Part shown: piece after piece, positions 1 to 10,280 of the stretch | Layout of the letters: the number at the start of each line of letters is the position of its first letter | Position numbering within the stretch: position 1 is the stretch's first letter | DNA from: Altererythrobacter ishigakiensis | GTDB lineage: Bacteria > Pseudomonadota > Alphaproteobacteria > Sphingomonadales > Sphingomonadaceae | Direction: 5' to 3' | Assembly: GCF_001663155.1 (NCBI RefSeq) | Contig: NZ_CP015963.1 | Location: 1,054,001-1,118,000 of the forward strand | Length of the DNA: 64,000 nt | Translations under genes and position numbers: made by a program | Notes under the pieces: generated by a model | The model's input: the letters and a program-made list of their open reading frames with translations, nothing else | Told to the model about the DNA's origin: nothing | Database searches by the model: none

Positions 1-1
1 T

Positions 2-1882
2 TACAAGCACGGCGAAAAACGGGAAGAGGGCGGGCCAAGGCCGGTTTTTGAAGACCTTGCAGGCGCGCCCGCTGATATAGCGGCAATCACCTCTGCGTTT
101 GAATCCCGTATTACCCTTGCCCAGTCGAAAGTGCTTCTTGACGAACAGGCAAGCCGCGAAGGAATTATATCCACCTTCAACACGCTGGCCACCGATGCAG
201 AACCAGGGGACTTCATCCTGTTCTACTACAGTGGGCACGGCGCGCAGGTCTATGACCTTTCGGGCCAGCAGCTGAGCGGTTACAGCAGCACTATTGTGCC
301 ATGGGATGCGCGCGATCCGGGTCTTCCAATGAGCGCAGCAGGCGACATCCTGGACAATGAACTGCGCATCTTGATCGATTCAGCGCGCGCGCGTGGAATC
401 AACGTGGTTACAATCTTCGACAGCTGCAATTCAGGCACTGCAACACGGGACCCTACATTCGACAGCACCATGATACGTAATCGCGGCGCGCCTGCCTTGC
501 GCGTGGAAAACCCGATTGAGCCCAATGTAAAGACGGTAGCGGCAATGGCGCGCTCTGCCGGTGCGCCTGTCGCACAAGGTTACAGTGTGCACCTGGCTGC
601 TGCGCCTGATGGAGCCGAGGCGCTAGAAAGATACGTAGATGGCCGCTGGCGCGGAGATTTTACCGAAGCGCTCACGAACGCGCTCGATGAACTGTCTGCC
701 AATGCGACATATCGTGATCTGCTTGATGCCGTCCGCTTCAATCTGCGCAAGTGGCTTCGTTCTGATGGCAACGGGCGGGTAATGTTGGACATCAGGGGCG
801 AAGGCGACCTTGATCAGCAGTTTCTCGGTGCCTGGGACCCGATTCGACTTCTGGACGGGTCTCGCGATGAAGATGGTTCATGGTCTCTGCAGGCTGGAAC
901 CTTGGCAGGCGTCACAGTTGGTTCGCGATTTGCCGGATACGCTAGTGGCGGAGATGCACGTAGCGACAACAAACAGCCCCTTGCCGAAGCCGTCGTGTCA
1001 GCGACTTACCCGTCTTATTCCGATTTGCAGGTGGATATTGCTTCGTCGGCCAGCGCAGTTCCGGGCATGCTGGTCTGGCGCGAAACTGCGCGCGGAGCCG
1101 GTCAGACCGATCTACTGAAAGTTGCTCTACCTGCCACCGGAACACAATTGCCGGAGCCCGCAATTTCCACCTTGAGGGGCCTGCAGTTTGTAGAGCTGGT
1201 TGAAAAGGCCCCTGATCTGCTTCTTCGGAGGCGCGCAGACGGCCTGCTCGAGGTCGCGCGATGGGAAGACGATACAACGATTACTGCTTTTGACGTTTCT
1301 GACACCGGTCAATTGAAGGACGTTTTGACCCAAATCTCCCGCTATCGTCAGGTGCTGGGTTTGATTGGGGCGGGTAACAAGATTGATATCGATTTCAGGA
1401 TTAGCAGCACCGATTGCTATGGCGGCAACCCAGTTCCCGAAATTCAGTATGAAGATGGAGAGCCTAAGTTCATTGTGGGTGACCCTGAGCGTTCGCAGTT
1501 TTACTTCACACTCTCGCATCGGGGGGGCGGCAGCTTGTATCCGCATCTGATCAATCTGACGGCAAATTACGGTATCGCCCTGGTTGGAACGACTGGCCAG
1601 AATGCCGAAGAGGACAAGCTTCCCCCTGGTGCCTGCTGGAATTACGGGCCTGCGAGCATTAGCGGCGACGGGCGCGAGCATATGCTGCTGGTTATTGCGG
1701 ATCGGCCCTTGCCGGGGCTGTACAATCTCAATGCGACGGATCTCATTGCGCGCAATATTACCGATCCGCTTGACAGAATGCTCCAGAACGCAGCGCGTGG
1801 CACCCGGTCTGCTGCAACAAACGCGCCTGGGGGTATCTGGTCAGTGCGGGCAATTAGTTATGTTATCGAAGGAGAGAATTGA
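2..1882 (+). CDS. Caspase-fold (peptidase C14) protein, 5' end outside window
   Basis: The reading frame is open from the first bases of the window, so the N-terminus is missing and the GTG at 131 is not the real start. The visible part opens with a caspase p20-like region. The catalytic histidine is in YYSGHGAQ (about 226-250) and the catalytic cysteine in IFDSCNSGT (about 413-439), so both dyad residues are present. The C-terminal two thirds has no family I recognise; it may be a substrate- or partner-binding region. The stop TGA (1880-1882) overlaps the ATG of the trypsin-like gene by one base, which implies co-translation. Bacterial caspase homologues (metacaspases/orthocaspases) usually cut after Arg or Lys. 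That is family knowledge and is not shown here. Confidence 0.85.
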   Translation, partial: YKHGEKREEGGPRPVFEDLAGAPADIAAITSAFESRITLAQSKVLLDEQASREGIISTFNTLATDAEPGDFILFYYSGHGAQVYDLSGQQLSGYSSTIVPWDARDPGLPMSAAGDILDNELRILIDSARARGINVVTIFDSCNSGTATRDPTFDSTMIRNRGAPALRVENPIEPNVKTVAAMARSAGAPVAQGYSVHLAAAPDGAEALERYVDGRWRGDFTEALTNALDELSANATYRDLLDAVRFNLRKWLRSDGNGRVMLDIRGEGDLDQQFLGAWDPIRLLDGSRDEDGSWSLQAGTLAGVTVGSRFAGYASGGDARSDNKQPLAEAVVSATYPSYSDLQVDIASSASAVPGMLVWRETARGAGQTDLLKVALPATGTQLPEPAISTLRGLQFVELVEKAPDLLLRRRADGLLEVARWEDDTTITAFDVSDTGQLKDVLTQISRYRQVLGLIGAGNKIDIDFRISSTDCYGGNPVPEIQYEDGEPKFIVGDPERSQFYFTLSHRGGGSLYPHLINLTANYGIALVGTTGQNAEEDKLPPGACWNYGPASISGDGREHMLLVIADRPLPGLYNLNATDLIARNITDPLDRMLQNAARGTRSAATNAPGGIWSVRAISYVIEGEN

Positions 1883-2877
1883 TGGGGCAATTGAAACTAC
1901 GGACGGGCTATCATGCATTCTCAGGCGCGGTGCTCGCTGCAGCTATGATGATGCCGACTGTCGCGCTGGCCGATCATCATCAAGATGAAGAGGTCTCGAT
2001 GGCTGATGACCGTCAATCAGATGAAGAGGCGACAGAAGCGAGCGAGGTTTGGTCTGATCCGCGTGCGGAAGAGGGACAGATCGCAACTAGAATCGTGAAC
2101 GGTATTGAAGCGCCTCCTGGTCTGTTGACCTGGCAAGTCTCACTTTTTTCAGCGGCATTCGGTCATTACTGCGGTGGAACAAAGGTCAGCGACGAATGGG
2201 TTATTACCGCAGCACATTGCATCACCCCTCAGGACAAGCGCTCGCCACAATTCTGGGTAATGCATGGGACGAATTCACTCCTGGACGGCGGCGTCGTCTA
2301 CGAAGTCGAAAAAGCCATTCCTCACCCGCAATATAGCTACAATGGCAACATGCATGATATTGCGCTGATCAAGATCGTACCGGGCACTGCCGTGCCGCGC
2401 TCAGCCGCAGAACGTAGCAATCGGGCGATGGGGGAAAAAACCATTTCACTGGCAACCGAAGCAGACGAAGGCAACAGAACTGTCTATCCGGAGAGAGTGA
2501 CCATCAGTGGCTTCGGCCGGACCAGAGAAGGCGGAAGAATTTCTGCAAAACTGATGATGGCAGAAGTGCCGCTGATTTCGAACGCGGATTGCAACGCACC
2601 TAGCGTCTACAATGGCCGTATTGCGTCGAGCATGTTGTGCGCCGGGCAACTGCAGCCTGATAGCCAAGGCGACATCGTCGACTCATGCCAGGGCGACAGC
2701 GGAGGGCCGCTTGTCTCAGGTGTGAGAGGAAATCCAAAGCTTGTTGGCGTAGTCAGCTGGGGCCGCGGCTGTGCACGTCCTAACAGCCCGGGGGTCTACA
2801 CTCGCGTAGCGTCATATTACCCTTGGATCATGGAAACCATGCGCCAGGAACAGCAAACTGCACCTCAGGGGCAGTGA
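1882..2877 (+). CDS. Secreted trypsin-like serine protease zymogen (S1 family)
   Basis: This is a 331-residue S1 protease. The N-terminus has a Sec signal ending near TVALA, followed by a very acidic segment of about 40 residues. The sequence R70-IVNG is the classic zymogen activation site, where cleavage after Arg frees the Ile N-terminus. The triad is visible: His in TAAHC, Asp in MHDIALI and Ser in GDSGGPL. Several cysteines sit where trypsin disulfides occur. An in-frame TTG lies just upstream at 1879, but the ATG at 1882 has GGAGAG eight bases upstream and overlaps the stop of the caspase-like gene. The protein should act in the periplasm or outside the cell. Its placement between two caspase-like genes suggests a joint proteolytic pathway, which is inference. 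Confidence 0.92.
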   Translation: MGQLKLRTGYHAFSGAVLAAAMMMPTVALADHHQDEEVSMADDRQSDEEATEASEVWSDPRAEEGQIATRIVNGIEAPPGLLTWQVSLFSAAFGHYCGGTKVSDEWVITAAHCITPQDKRSPQFWVMHGTNSLLDGGVVYEVEKAIPHPQYSYNGNMHDIALIKIVPGTAVPRSAAERSNRAMGEKTISLATEADEGNRTVYPERVTISGFGRTREGGRISAKLMMAEVPLISNADCNAPSVYNGRIASSMLCAGQLQPDSQGDIVDSCQGDSGGPLVSGVRGNPKLVGVVSWGRGCARPNSPGVYTRVASYYPWIMETMRQEQQTAPQGQ

Positions 2878-2956
2878 TCCGTCAACAGGAAGCGGGAGCC
2901 GGTCCGAGACTGTAGAACGTAGGCGCTTCAAGCTTGGAAAATTGGGGATACTGAAG

Positions 2957-4717
2957 ATGATGCTTCGGATGCTCGGCAAGATTTTTGTTGCCGCAAGTTT
3001 GCTTTTTGCACTGTTACCGACCGCTGTGACCGCGCAGGAAAAAATGGCGCTGCTCATAGGCAACTCCAACTATGAGCAGCACCCTGATGGATACAGTTGG
3101 AGCGCCCTTCCGAATCCTGTGAATGATGTTGAGGTTGTTGGGGAAGCGTTAGAGGCCATCGACTTTACAGTCACTGTGGTATCGAACGGGACAAAGGCAG
3201 AGATGTCTGAAGCGCTGGATCGATTTAGTGCCGAAAGTGCCGATGCCGAAGTGGTTATTTTCTATTTTGCCGGTCATGGATTTGAATATGATCGGCGAAA
3301 CTTTCTGGTCCCGATCGATGCGCCAATAAAGGTCGGTGAGCACGAACTAGAAGAAGAATTCGTCGACTTTGAAAAGCTTGCTTCGCGCCTCTCGCATGCA
3401 GGCACAATGCTTTTCATTCTTGATGCTTGCCGGACAGGCAGCGACTTCGTGGGTCCTGGTCAAGGGGTAGAGGATTTCCAGCCCACATCCCGCAGCGCAC
3501 CAACACCGATTGTTATGACGCGAGCCACAACTCTGGGTGGAGGCCAGCCTATTCAGCCCGCTTCGGCAGGAGTTAATGACTACGACTTTCCTCCCGGAGC
3601 CAATGTTGCGGTTCTCTTTTCCACTGGGCGCGGAGTTCCTGCCTATGACGCCGCACCTCCGCCAACCCATCTCAGTCCGTTTGCGCTGGAGGTTTCTCGT
3701 TTTATTGGCCTTCCCAAGATCGAAGTCAGCAGCACTTTCAACGCAATCCGGCAAGGTGTGTATGACCGGACCAAAGTGTTTTCGCCGCCTCAGGCGCCCT
3801 ATACTTACAACTCGCTCCCCCCCCGGGTCTATCTGAGCGAAAACGATGCCCGAAACCGCAATATCGATCTTGAGCAGACGGAAGGATTGAACGTCACGCT
3901 TGAGGAAATGGCGAGAACTGACGAGAATATCCTGATCTTGCGGGTTCTGGCTGAACATACAGTCGAGGAAATTCAGTGGTTGGCGGACAATAACGATCCA
4001 GTTGCCACCTATTTCTTGGGCTATATGCAGGAATTTGGCATCGGGGTGCCGCGCGATCTGGAAAAAGCCCGCGCCACACTGGAAAAGGCGGCTGCGTACG
4101 AGACACCCTATGGTGAGCTTGAACTAGCCTACTTCCTCCATCACAACGGCAAGAACGCAGCAGATCGGCAACGCGCAGTCAGTCTGTATGAATCGGCTGC
4201 AGGCAGGGACTTCGCCAAGGCGCGAGCCCACTATGCGCGGGTCTTGATGGCTGGTGTTCTTGTTGAACAATCGCCAGAGAACTACCTCGCGGGTCTGGAA
4301 CAGCTCAAGCAAGCGACCGAGAGCAAGTATCCATATGCATTCTATGCTCTTGCTCTTGCTGATGGCGCGGAGAACCAGGCCAAATGGATTGGCAGCCTAG
4401 AAGCGTTGCGCCAAGACGGCGATGTCGATGCAGATCATTGGTTATGCGTCTTCAATGTTCAGAAAACTAATTATGACATCGCCTTACCGCTTTGCGAAAA
4501 CGCGGCAGAGGCCGGGTATGCGGATGCGCAGGCCTATCTTGCCCGCGCAAACCATGAGGGGTGGGTTTCAGAACCATCTCCACGATTGGCAAAGCACTGG
4601 ATGAGGCAGGCCATTTCCAGCCCCGACTTGCCAGCCGGCCTATGCGCGCAATTGCTGACTATGCAGATGGAACTCGGCGATGTTGGCTTTGAGACGCCTT
4701 GCTCGCGTAGTAGCTGA
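2957..4717 (+). CDS. Exported caspase-fold protein with Sel1-like repeats
   Basis: This is a protein of about 586 residues. The start ATG at 2957 is chosen over a TTG at 2942 because GGGGA lies eight bases upstream and a clean signal peptide follows (cleavage near AVTAQ). Residues ~30-270 form a caspase domain: it starts with ALLIGNSNY, has the catalytic His in YFAGHGFE (about residue 107) and the Cys in ILDACRTG (about residue 157). Residues ~330-580 hold Sel1/TPR-like helical repeats, for example the block with YFLGYMQEFGIGVPRD, which usually bind proteins. It is the third gene of the same strand block, 79 bp after the trypsin gene. Its substrate and partner are unknown. Confidence 0.88.
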   Translation: MMLRMLGKIFVAASLLFALLPTAVTAQEKMALLIGNSNYEQHPDGYSWSALPNPVNDVEVVGEALEAIDFTVTVVSNGTKAEMSEALDRFSAESADAEVVIFYFAGHGFEYDRRNFLVPIDAPIKVGEHELEEEFVDFEKLASRLSHAGTMLFILDACRTGSDFVGPGQGVEDFQPTSRSAPTPIVMTRATTLGGGQPIQPASAGVNDYDFPPGANVAVLFSTGRGVPAYDAAPPPTHLSPFALEVSRFIGLPKIEVSSTFNAIRQGVYDRTKVFSPPQAPYTYNSLPPRVYLSENDARNRNIDLEQTEGLNVTLEEMARTDENILILRVLAEHTVEEIQWLADNNDPVATYFLGYMQEFGIGVPRDLEKARATLEKAAAYETPYGELELAYFLHHNGKNAADRQRAVSLYESAAGRDFAKARAHYARVLMAGVLVEQSPENYLAGLEQLKQATESKYPYAFYALALADGAENQAKWIGSLEALRQDGDVDADHWLCVFNVQKTNYDIALPLCENAAEAGYADAQAYLARANHEGWVSEPSPRLAKHWMRQAISSPDLPAGLCAQLLTMQMELGDVGFETPCSRSS

Positions 4718-4739
4718 TCGGTTCTTGCCGGGCTATACT

Positions 4740-7700
4740 CTACTCGGCTGCCGTCAAAGCGTAGGGATCGACGTTAACTGCTGCCAGAATTTTTGGCTGC
4801 TGATTCTTGGCTCCCGTCAATTCCGGCACTCTTGAGACCACATAGTTCTCAAGTTCCTTTACATCCACAAAACCGTTCGCTTGCGCGTTGCGACCACCAG
4901 CAAGCCCGTCTGCCCGGCCTTCCAGCGCCTCAAGGACTGCGGCGGTAAACGCGCCGTGGCCGCCATTCCCATAGTCAGGGGCTTCATAAGCTGGCGCAGC
5001 GCCAGTTGACGCGGAGAACACGATCGTCCCGCTGCCATCCAACTGAACCGCGACGTCTTCCGCTGTCACTTGAGATGCGCCGCCCAAAGTGGTTGTGCGT
5101 GCGCCTTGATTGATGAACTGCAACGTACCCGAACGACACATGTCCATGAACAGAATCGCCTTTTGTGATTGCGGCCTGCGCCTGAGGTAATCCGCAAAGA
5201 TCGACATTTTGAAACCGGTAAATGGCCGGTCGAAATCGGATTCATGCGTCATCAGGAACAATTCACCATTGCGATGCTGCGCCCCATGACCGGCGAGATA
5301 AATGATGATCACATCATTGGGTGAGGCATAGTCTAGGAATTCGTATATCCCGCGCTCTTCAATATCGTCCTTCTTCGCATCTGCATTGGTCAGGATCAGT
5401 TGACGGACTTCACTGAACACAAGGCCTTCTTGCCGCTCGAGCATCTTCGCGACTTCAGTTACGTCTTTATCTGCGAAATTCAGGTCCGCTTCGTCCTCAA
5501 GATAGTCTGATATTCCTACGCCTAGGAAGAACAGTTTCGGCTTTTCCGCAGCGCGCCTTGCCATGCTTGCCTGATCCGCTTGATACGTCACGGAAACGCT
5601 TACCGGTTCAAATCTGGCACCGCGGTAAAGTATCTGCGCCAGGATGGTATTGTTGCCTGGCGCCAGTTGGAAAGAGCGGTTGAATGTGCCATCCGGTCCT
5701 ACCTTGCCGGCCACATTTTCGGGCGGCAGCACGCGGCCATTGATCCAGAATTCGATAACCGGTTCTGCCTCGCCCTCTTCGGCAATGTCTAGCTTGTATG
5801 CCAGTTTAATTGTCTCGCTGGAAACCCTTGGCGGTATCGCGCTCGCGGCCGAGAGAATAAAGGGAGCCGTGTACGCGCTTGAACGCGCCCTGACTTCAGC
5901 AGCTGCTATGAAATTGCCGGTTTCGCCGCTGCGAACGCTTGCAAGTTTTTCAGCCACGAATTCGCGCGATTCTAAGCTACGGTTGTAGGCTTCGAGTGGA
6001 CGGACCAATGATCCGAACGACAGACTGGCACTCTTAGCCCCTTCAAGCGATGCGGCGTATAGACCGCTTGGCGAATAGGCCAGCCATTCCGAGCCACGCA
6101 AAGCAGCGATGGTTAAAGCCAGTTCCCCCGTTTGCAGGTCGTGGAACGTGAAACTGTTATCCTTGCGCGTAGAGACAAGCAGGTTAAGGTCTGGAATAGC
6201 GTGATAATCCAGAAGGTTATCTCCCACATCGACGCGAATTGGCGGCTTCTTGTCACTCAACCAATCTACTTCAAGCGTTCCGGTCCCAACTCTAACAAGC
6301 GTGAACTCCTGCCCATTTCGCGAAAAGCGCTGCTTGTTCTCGCCGCGATCAAACCGCGAAACATACTGTCCAGCGGCGTCATAAAAATTGGCAAATGGGC
6401 CGCGCGATATGATGAAACCGTCCTTGCCATCGCGGTTGGCAAATCGAGCAGAGTCGATCTCTCTATTGGGCCTCATGCTGAATGCCAGCGATCCATCGTC
6501 GATATCGAAAACCCTGGCTTCCTGAGCTGTCCTGTCCGCATATTTGATGTGTTCACGCCAGCGCGTGACAGCGACAACTTGCCTGCGCTCGTTATCTAGA
6601 TCCAAGTCGACGATCTTCGCCCGGTACGTGCCGCCAAAACGCCTCGCTTCGGTCACAACTGGAAAGGTGATCCGCTTGACGAGCCGCGTGTTTCGCAGGT
6701 TCTTAACCTCGACTACCGCTTCATCGATGCCTTCTCCCCGTATCCCGCCAATGGCCAGTATATCTCCGTCGACCCGCACCAATTGAGGTGTGCCCAATCC
6801 CTGAAACGCCGGTCCAAGATCTTCCGTCGTGAAATCGGTCAGATCGAATCTGATCAGACGCTCTTCCACCAACCCAATCATCGATCCGTCGCTGGGGTTG
6901 GCAACAAGGCTCTCAGCCAATTCTGCGAAGCGATGTCGTTTGCGTCCAGTGGAAGCATCCCAGACATGAACGCCGTCGGCATCTTTAGTCGCGATGCATG
7001 CGCAGCCATCCGGGGCAATACTAAAATCCAGCCCTGTTGACGGCAGGGGCATACTTTGTGCCAGCTCAAGCTTGTCGGCTTGCCACAGTTCTATCTCATC
7101 ACGCCCAAGCAAGACATGTTTGCCGTCATGGGAAAATGCAAAGCTCTGCCGATCGAGCGGCAGGCTGTCAGCTATCTCCATCGCCTGCAGGTCGATCTTT
7201 AGAAGTTGTAGGGTGTCTTCGGTTTCAGAACTCCGGCTGCCAACGTGGAGAAAGGCGAATTTTCCAGATGGATCAATCTCGAGAGTACGGTTGGGATGCA
7301 AGGGCAATCGCATCTGAACACGATTACCTGTCGCGACATCCCAGCGGTATAGGATGTACTGATCATCGGCCGAATAGACGTACTTGCCATCCGGGGACCA
7401 AGCCATTGCCCTGACCCATGACCCACCTTTTAGCTGATTAAGCAGCGCTCCCGTTTCCCCATCGAGCAGAGCCACATAGTCGGCTTTGGAATATCCGACG
7501 GCTATCGTTTTGCCATCGGGCGACCAGCCAACCCGGGCAGAGATGTAACTCTCAAAAGCTCGCGTCACCCATGAAAGCTTGCGAGTGGCCAGATCATAAC
7601 GCATGATCGCGCCGCCATCATCTACGAACACCAATGCCGTGGAATCGGGCGACCAGGCATAGCTGCCGCTGTCGATATTCTGAGTATCGAGTTCGATTGA

Positions 7701-9680
7701 ATGTACGCGCAAGCCTGTAACAGAGTCATATATGTAAAGTCCCCGCGATACGTGCCCACCGGTCTCTTCCCATGCAGACTTCATCGCGATCAAACGGCCA
7801 TTGGGGGAGAACCGTGGGTATATGCCCCGGCCCAATTGCGCACGCACCCGGCCAGTTGCCAAATCAAAGATACGCGGCGATTGCCCAACCAGCGCAAAAC
7901 GCCCGTTCGGAGAAAGGCCCAGAGTGGTGTCCGATCTTCCTATGGGCGCTATAACTTCTGGATTTCCGAATGCGAAAAGAGGCGTGACTGTTACTTTGCC
8001 TTGGTTGTCAGTGCCAACGGCGATCGTCGGTGCCGCAGAAGCAACGACAGTAAATCGATCTGCCGGTAGACCGCTGCGTTCAATCAAGGCTGCTCTTACC
8101 GACTCTGCTCTGCTGAGTGCCAAGGCATCCGAGTTAGGCTCTTCAGGTGACGCGAACCCAGCGACCTCAACCACTTCGAATCCATTGCCGCCTCGGCCCA
8201 ATTTTCTGGCCATTTCCGCGATATTGGATTTTGCCGATGATGATAGCTCGGCGGAACCCGAAGCAAACTCTACGGCTTTTTCAGCCGCGCCAGTTCTGGG
8301 TACTGCAGCTCCGCTCCACAGATCAAGAAAATCAAGGAATTTAGAGGTTTCCTGAAGCGCATCTCTATTCTCAAGGGATCGCGCAATTCTGCCACGATAC
8401 GCCTCAAGAAATGTTTCATTGGCGGTGCCGGCTTCATCTGAAGTTTCAAGATATCTTTGCGCGGAGTCGAGGTCACCAGCGCGGAACCTGTTGCGCATCA
8501 ACCCGCGCGCCACGTCATCCTGATCTGCTCCATATGCCTGACGCAATTCAAATGCCCGGTCCCAATCCCAGGCATAAGCTTCCAGCAAAAACGCGTAGTC
8601 TTGCGCGATTTCACGACGTATCCTGTCTGAAGCCAATCGCGGAAGAGCATCTTCATAGATCCGGCGGCCCGTCTCTATGTCGAGCTCGTAAGCCATTTCA
8701 TAGCGCGCAATTTGAGCCGACACATAAGGGTCATCAGGCAATACTTCCTGTGCTAGCTGCAGAAACGGCCGTAGCCGGCTCGGCTCAAGAGTGGTGATGC
8801 GCGCGTCCTTCACAAATTCGGGCCGGGGCTCAGCGCGAAAGCCTTGCATGTAGAGCTCGGCGTCTTGTCCCCGCGCGCCCATTTGCCGCACAAATTTCGC
8901 TAAATAATCATACGGATCGCCATCATTAGGGTGAGCATTGAGATAATTGACGATTGGAGCGATTATCCGCCTTTGAGCTACTCTGTCTTTCTGCAACAAA
9001 GCAGGTGAAACCTTGGCACGTCGTGCATTAGCGAGCCGTTCAACGACGCTAAATTCATCCGCTCCGTTTGCTAACGACTCCTCGAATAGCTCGATGGCAA
9101 CATCTAGATTTCCGTTGGATTGTTCCACAACACCACGGGCGTATGGTAATTTCCATCCTTTGCCTGTTTCCACTAATTCCGGAGAATATTTTTCGTAGAG
9201 TTCCAAGGCTGTCGACTCAGCAGGTTCTGGCAACGCCAGAAAAGCAGAATACAAGTTAGTGAATACATTCGAATCAAAGCGATCAGGACCTGACATGGCA
9301 CCAAATATAATACTGGCGCGATCCAAAGCCGTTCTGTCTGTTCTGCCAACGCCAGCGATGTAATTTGAAAGACACCAATGAAATTCGGGATACTCTGCTA
9401 GACAGTTCAGATAGAGCTGACCTGCTTCTTCCGAGTCACCGTCACGGTTCGCTAACCAAGCAATGGCGAACAGCCCCTCTGCCGTTCGTGGAAAATTTTT
9501 GGCGAGGTAAAGTCGCGCCCTCTCCTTGTTTATTTGGCTACCAGAATCCCAAGATTCTAGAAAGATTTCTTCAGCGCTTTTGCCTTCAAAGGAAGCTTGA
9601 CCAGCAGCTGGAGAAACTGCGAGGAGGATTGCAAACGTCGCAGCTATGGAGCAGAGCGACGCTCGAAGAGACTTCATCAT
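4740..9680 (-). CDS. Exported TPR / OmpA-like / WD40-like / caspase multidomain protein
   Basis: This protein is about 1,646 residues long. The start at 9680 (MMKSLRAS, signal ending near AAGQA) is preferred to an ATG at 9713, which lacks a ribosome site and adds a non-signal leader. The next region (to about residue 470) looks like TPR-type helices. Residues ~480-560 resemble an OmpA-like peptidoglycan-binding domain: VEFASGSAELSSSAKSNI, then VEVAGFASPEEPNSDALALS. Residues ~590-1230 contain repeated W/SPDG blocks (WSPDGKTIAVG, WSPDGKYVYSA, FSHDGKHVLLG), which indicate a beta-propeller. The C-terminal ~270 residues are a caspase domain with His in IYLAGHGAQ and Cys in FMDMCRSG. The gene converges on the caspase-Sel1 gene 22 bp away. 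A sensor-plus-protease role in the envelope is inference. Confidence 0.85.
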   Translation of the reverse strand: MMKSLRASLCSIAATFAILLAVSPAAGQASFEGKSAEEIFLESWDSGSQINKERARLYLAKNFPRTAEGLFAIAWLANRDGDSEEAGQLYLNCLAEYPEFHWCLSNYIAGVGRTDRTALDRASIIFGAMSGPDRFDSNVFTNLYSAFLALPEPAESTALELYEKYSPELVETGKGWKLPYARGVVEQSNGNLDVAIELFEESLANGADEFSVVERLANARRAKVSPALLQKDRVAQRRIIAPIVNYLNAHPNDGDPYDYLAKFVRQMGARGQDAELYMQGFRAEPRPEFVKDARITTLEPSRLRPFLQLAQEVLPDDPYVSAQIARYEMAYELDIETGRRIYEDALPRLASDRIRREIAQDYAFLLEAYAWDWDRAFELRQAYGADQDDVARGLMRNRFRAGDLDSAQRYLETSDEAGTANETFLEAYRGRIARSLENRDALQETSKFLDFLDLWSGAAVPRTGAAEKAVEFASGSAELSSSAKSNIAEMARKLGRGGNGFEVVEVAGFASPEEPNSDALALSRAESVRAALIERSGLPADRFTVVASAAPTIAVGTDNQGKVTVTPLFAFGNPEVIAPIGRSDTTLGLSPNGRFALVGQSPRIFDLATGRVRAQLGRGIYPRFSPNGRLIAMKSAWEETGGHVSRGLYIYDSVTGLRVHSIELDTQNIDSGSYAWSPDSTALVFVDDGGAIMRYDLATRKLSWVTRAFESYISARVGWSPDGKTIAVGYSKADYVALLDGETGALLNQLKGGSWVRAMAWSPDGKYVYSADDQYILYRWDVATGNRVQMRLPLHPNRTLEIDPSGKFAFLHVGSRSSETEDTLQLLKIDLQAMEIADSLPLDRQSFAFSHDGKHVLLGRDEIELWQADKLELAQSMPLPSTGLDFSIAPDGCACIATKDADGVHVWDASTGRKRHRFAELAESLVANPSDGSMIGLVEERLIRFDLTDFTTEDLGPAFQGLGTPQLVRVDGDILAIGGIRGEGIDEAVVEVKNLRNTRLVKRITFPVVTEARRFGGTYRAKIVDLDLDNERRQVVAVTRWREHIKYADRTAQEARVFDIDDGSLAFSMRPNREIDSARFANRDGKDGFIISRGPFANFYDAAGQYVSRFDRGENKQRFSRNGQEFTLVRVGTGTLEVDWLSDKKPPIRVDVGDNLLDYHAIPDLNLLVSTRKDNSFTFHDLQTGELALTIAALRGSEWLAYSPSGLYAASLEGAKSASLSFGSLVRPLEAYNRSLESREFVAEKLASVRSGETGNFIAAAEVRARSSAYTAPFILSAASAIPPRVSSETIKLAYKLDIAEEGEAEPVIEFWINGRVLPPENVAGKVGPDGTFNRSFQLAPGNNTILAQILYRGARFEPVSVSVTYQADQASMARRAAEKPKLFFLGVGISDYLEDEADLNFADKDVTEVAKMLERQEGLVFSEVRQLILTNADAKKDDIEERGIYEFLDYASPNDVIIIYLAGHGAQHRNGELFLMTHESDFDRPFTGFKMSIFADYLRRRPQSQKAILFMDMCRSGTLQFINQGARTTTLGGASQVTAEDVAVQLDGSGTIVFSASTGAAPAYEAPDYGNGGHGAFTAAVLEALEGRADGLAGGRNAQANGFVDVKELENYVVSRVPELTGAKNQQPKILAAVNVDPYALTAAE

Positions 9681-10280
9681 TTTTGTGTGCCCCGTTGCAA
9701 ATCGCTTGTCCATACAAAGGAAGATTTTAGCTTCGTCCTTTTACGTTATTCAAGGCTACTCTTGTATACCTAACTGAGGTGGCGCCGCTCACCACTTTGG
9801 ACAGTATAGAATATGAATTTGGGAACTTGTGCAACTCTTGCAGTGCAGGTTCTTGGGCGAAATTGTTTTGTGTTTGGGTCTTAAGTTTAGGTCTCTCGGT
9901 AATCCGTGGTCCCGGGCGGATTTCCCTTTTTTTGAGATTGACTTAAGTACTTAATCTGCGGTGTTTCTTCATCTTGTTAATTGCTGCCTGGGATTGAGTT
10001 GGAAATCGGAAAAACCAGCTCTTCGAACCACTTCCCTTAACGCAAAAGTATTGGCAATTTCCAAGATCTAGTTTGGAACAGCCCGATAAGGGGTAACTTT
10101 TGCCTAACGCGAATAGAAAGTATTCTCTGCGGTGATGATACACCAGCGAAACACCAATCCTCGTTTGAAAAACAATCAAAGAAAATCAAATGAGCACACC
10201 CGCCTAGGGAGATGCTATTAGGACACCCTTTAGGGCATCAAGGCCCATATCAGTCTAAAAACTGTGTCTTTTCAGAGATG

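Noticed and set aside
9943-9954. Palindrome TTAAGTACTTAA as an att or operator site
   Set aside because: It is perfect but isolated, with no second copy or adjacent regulator.
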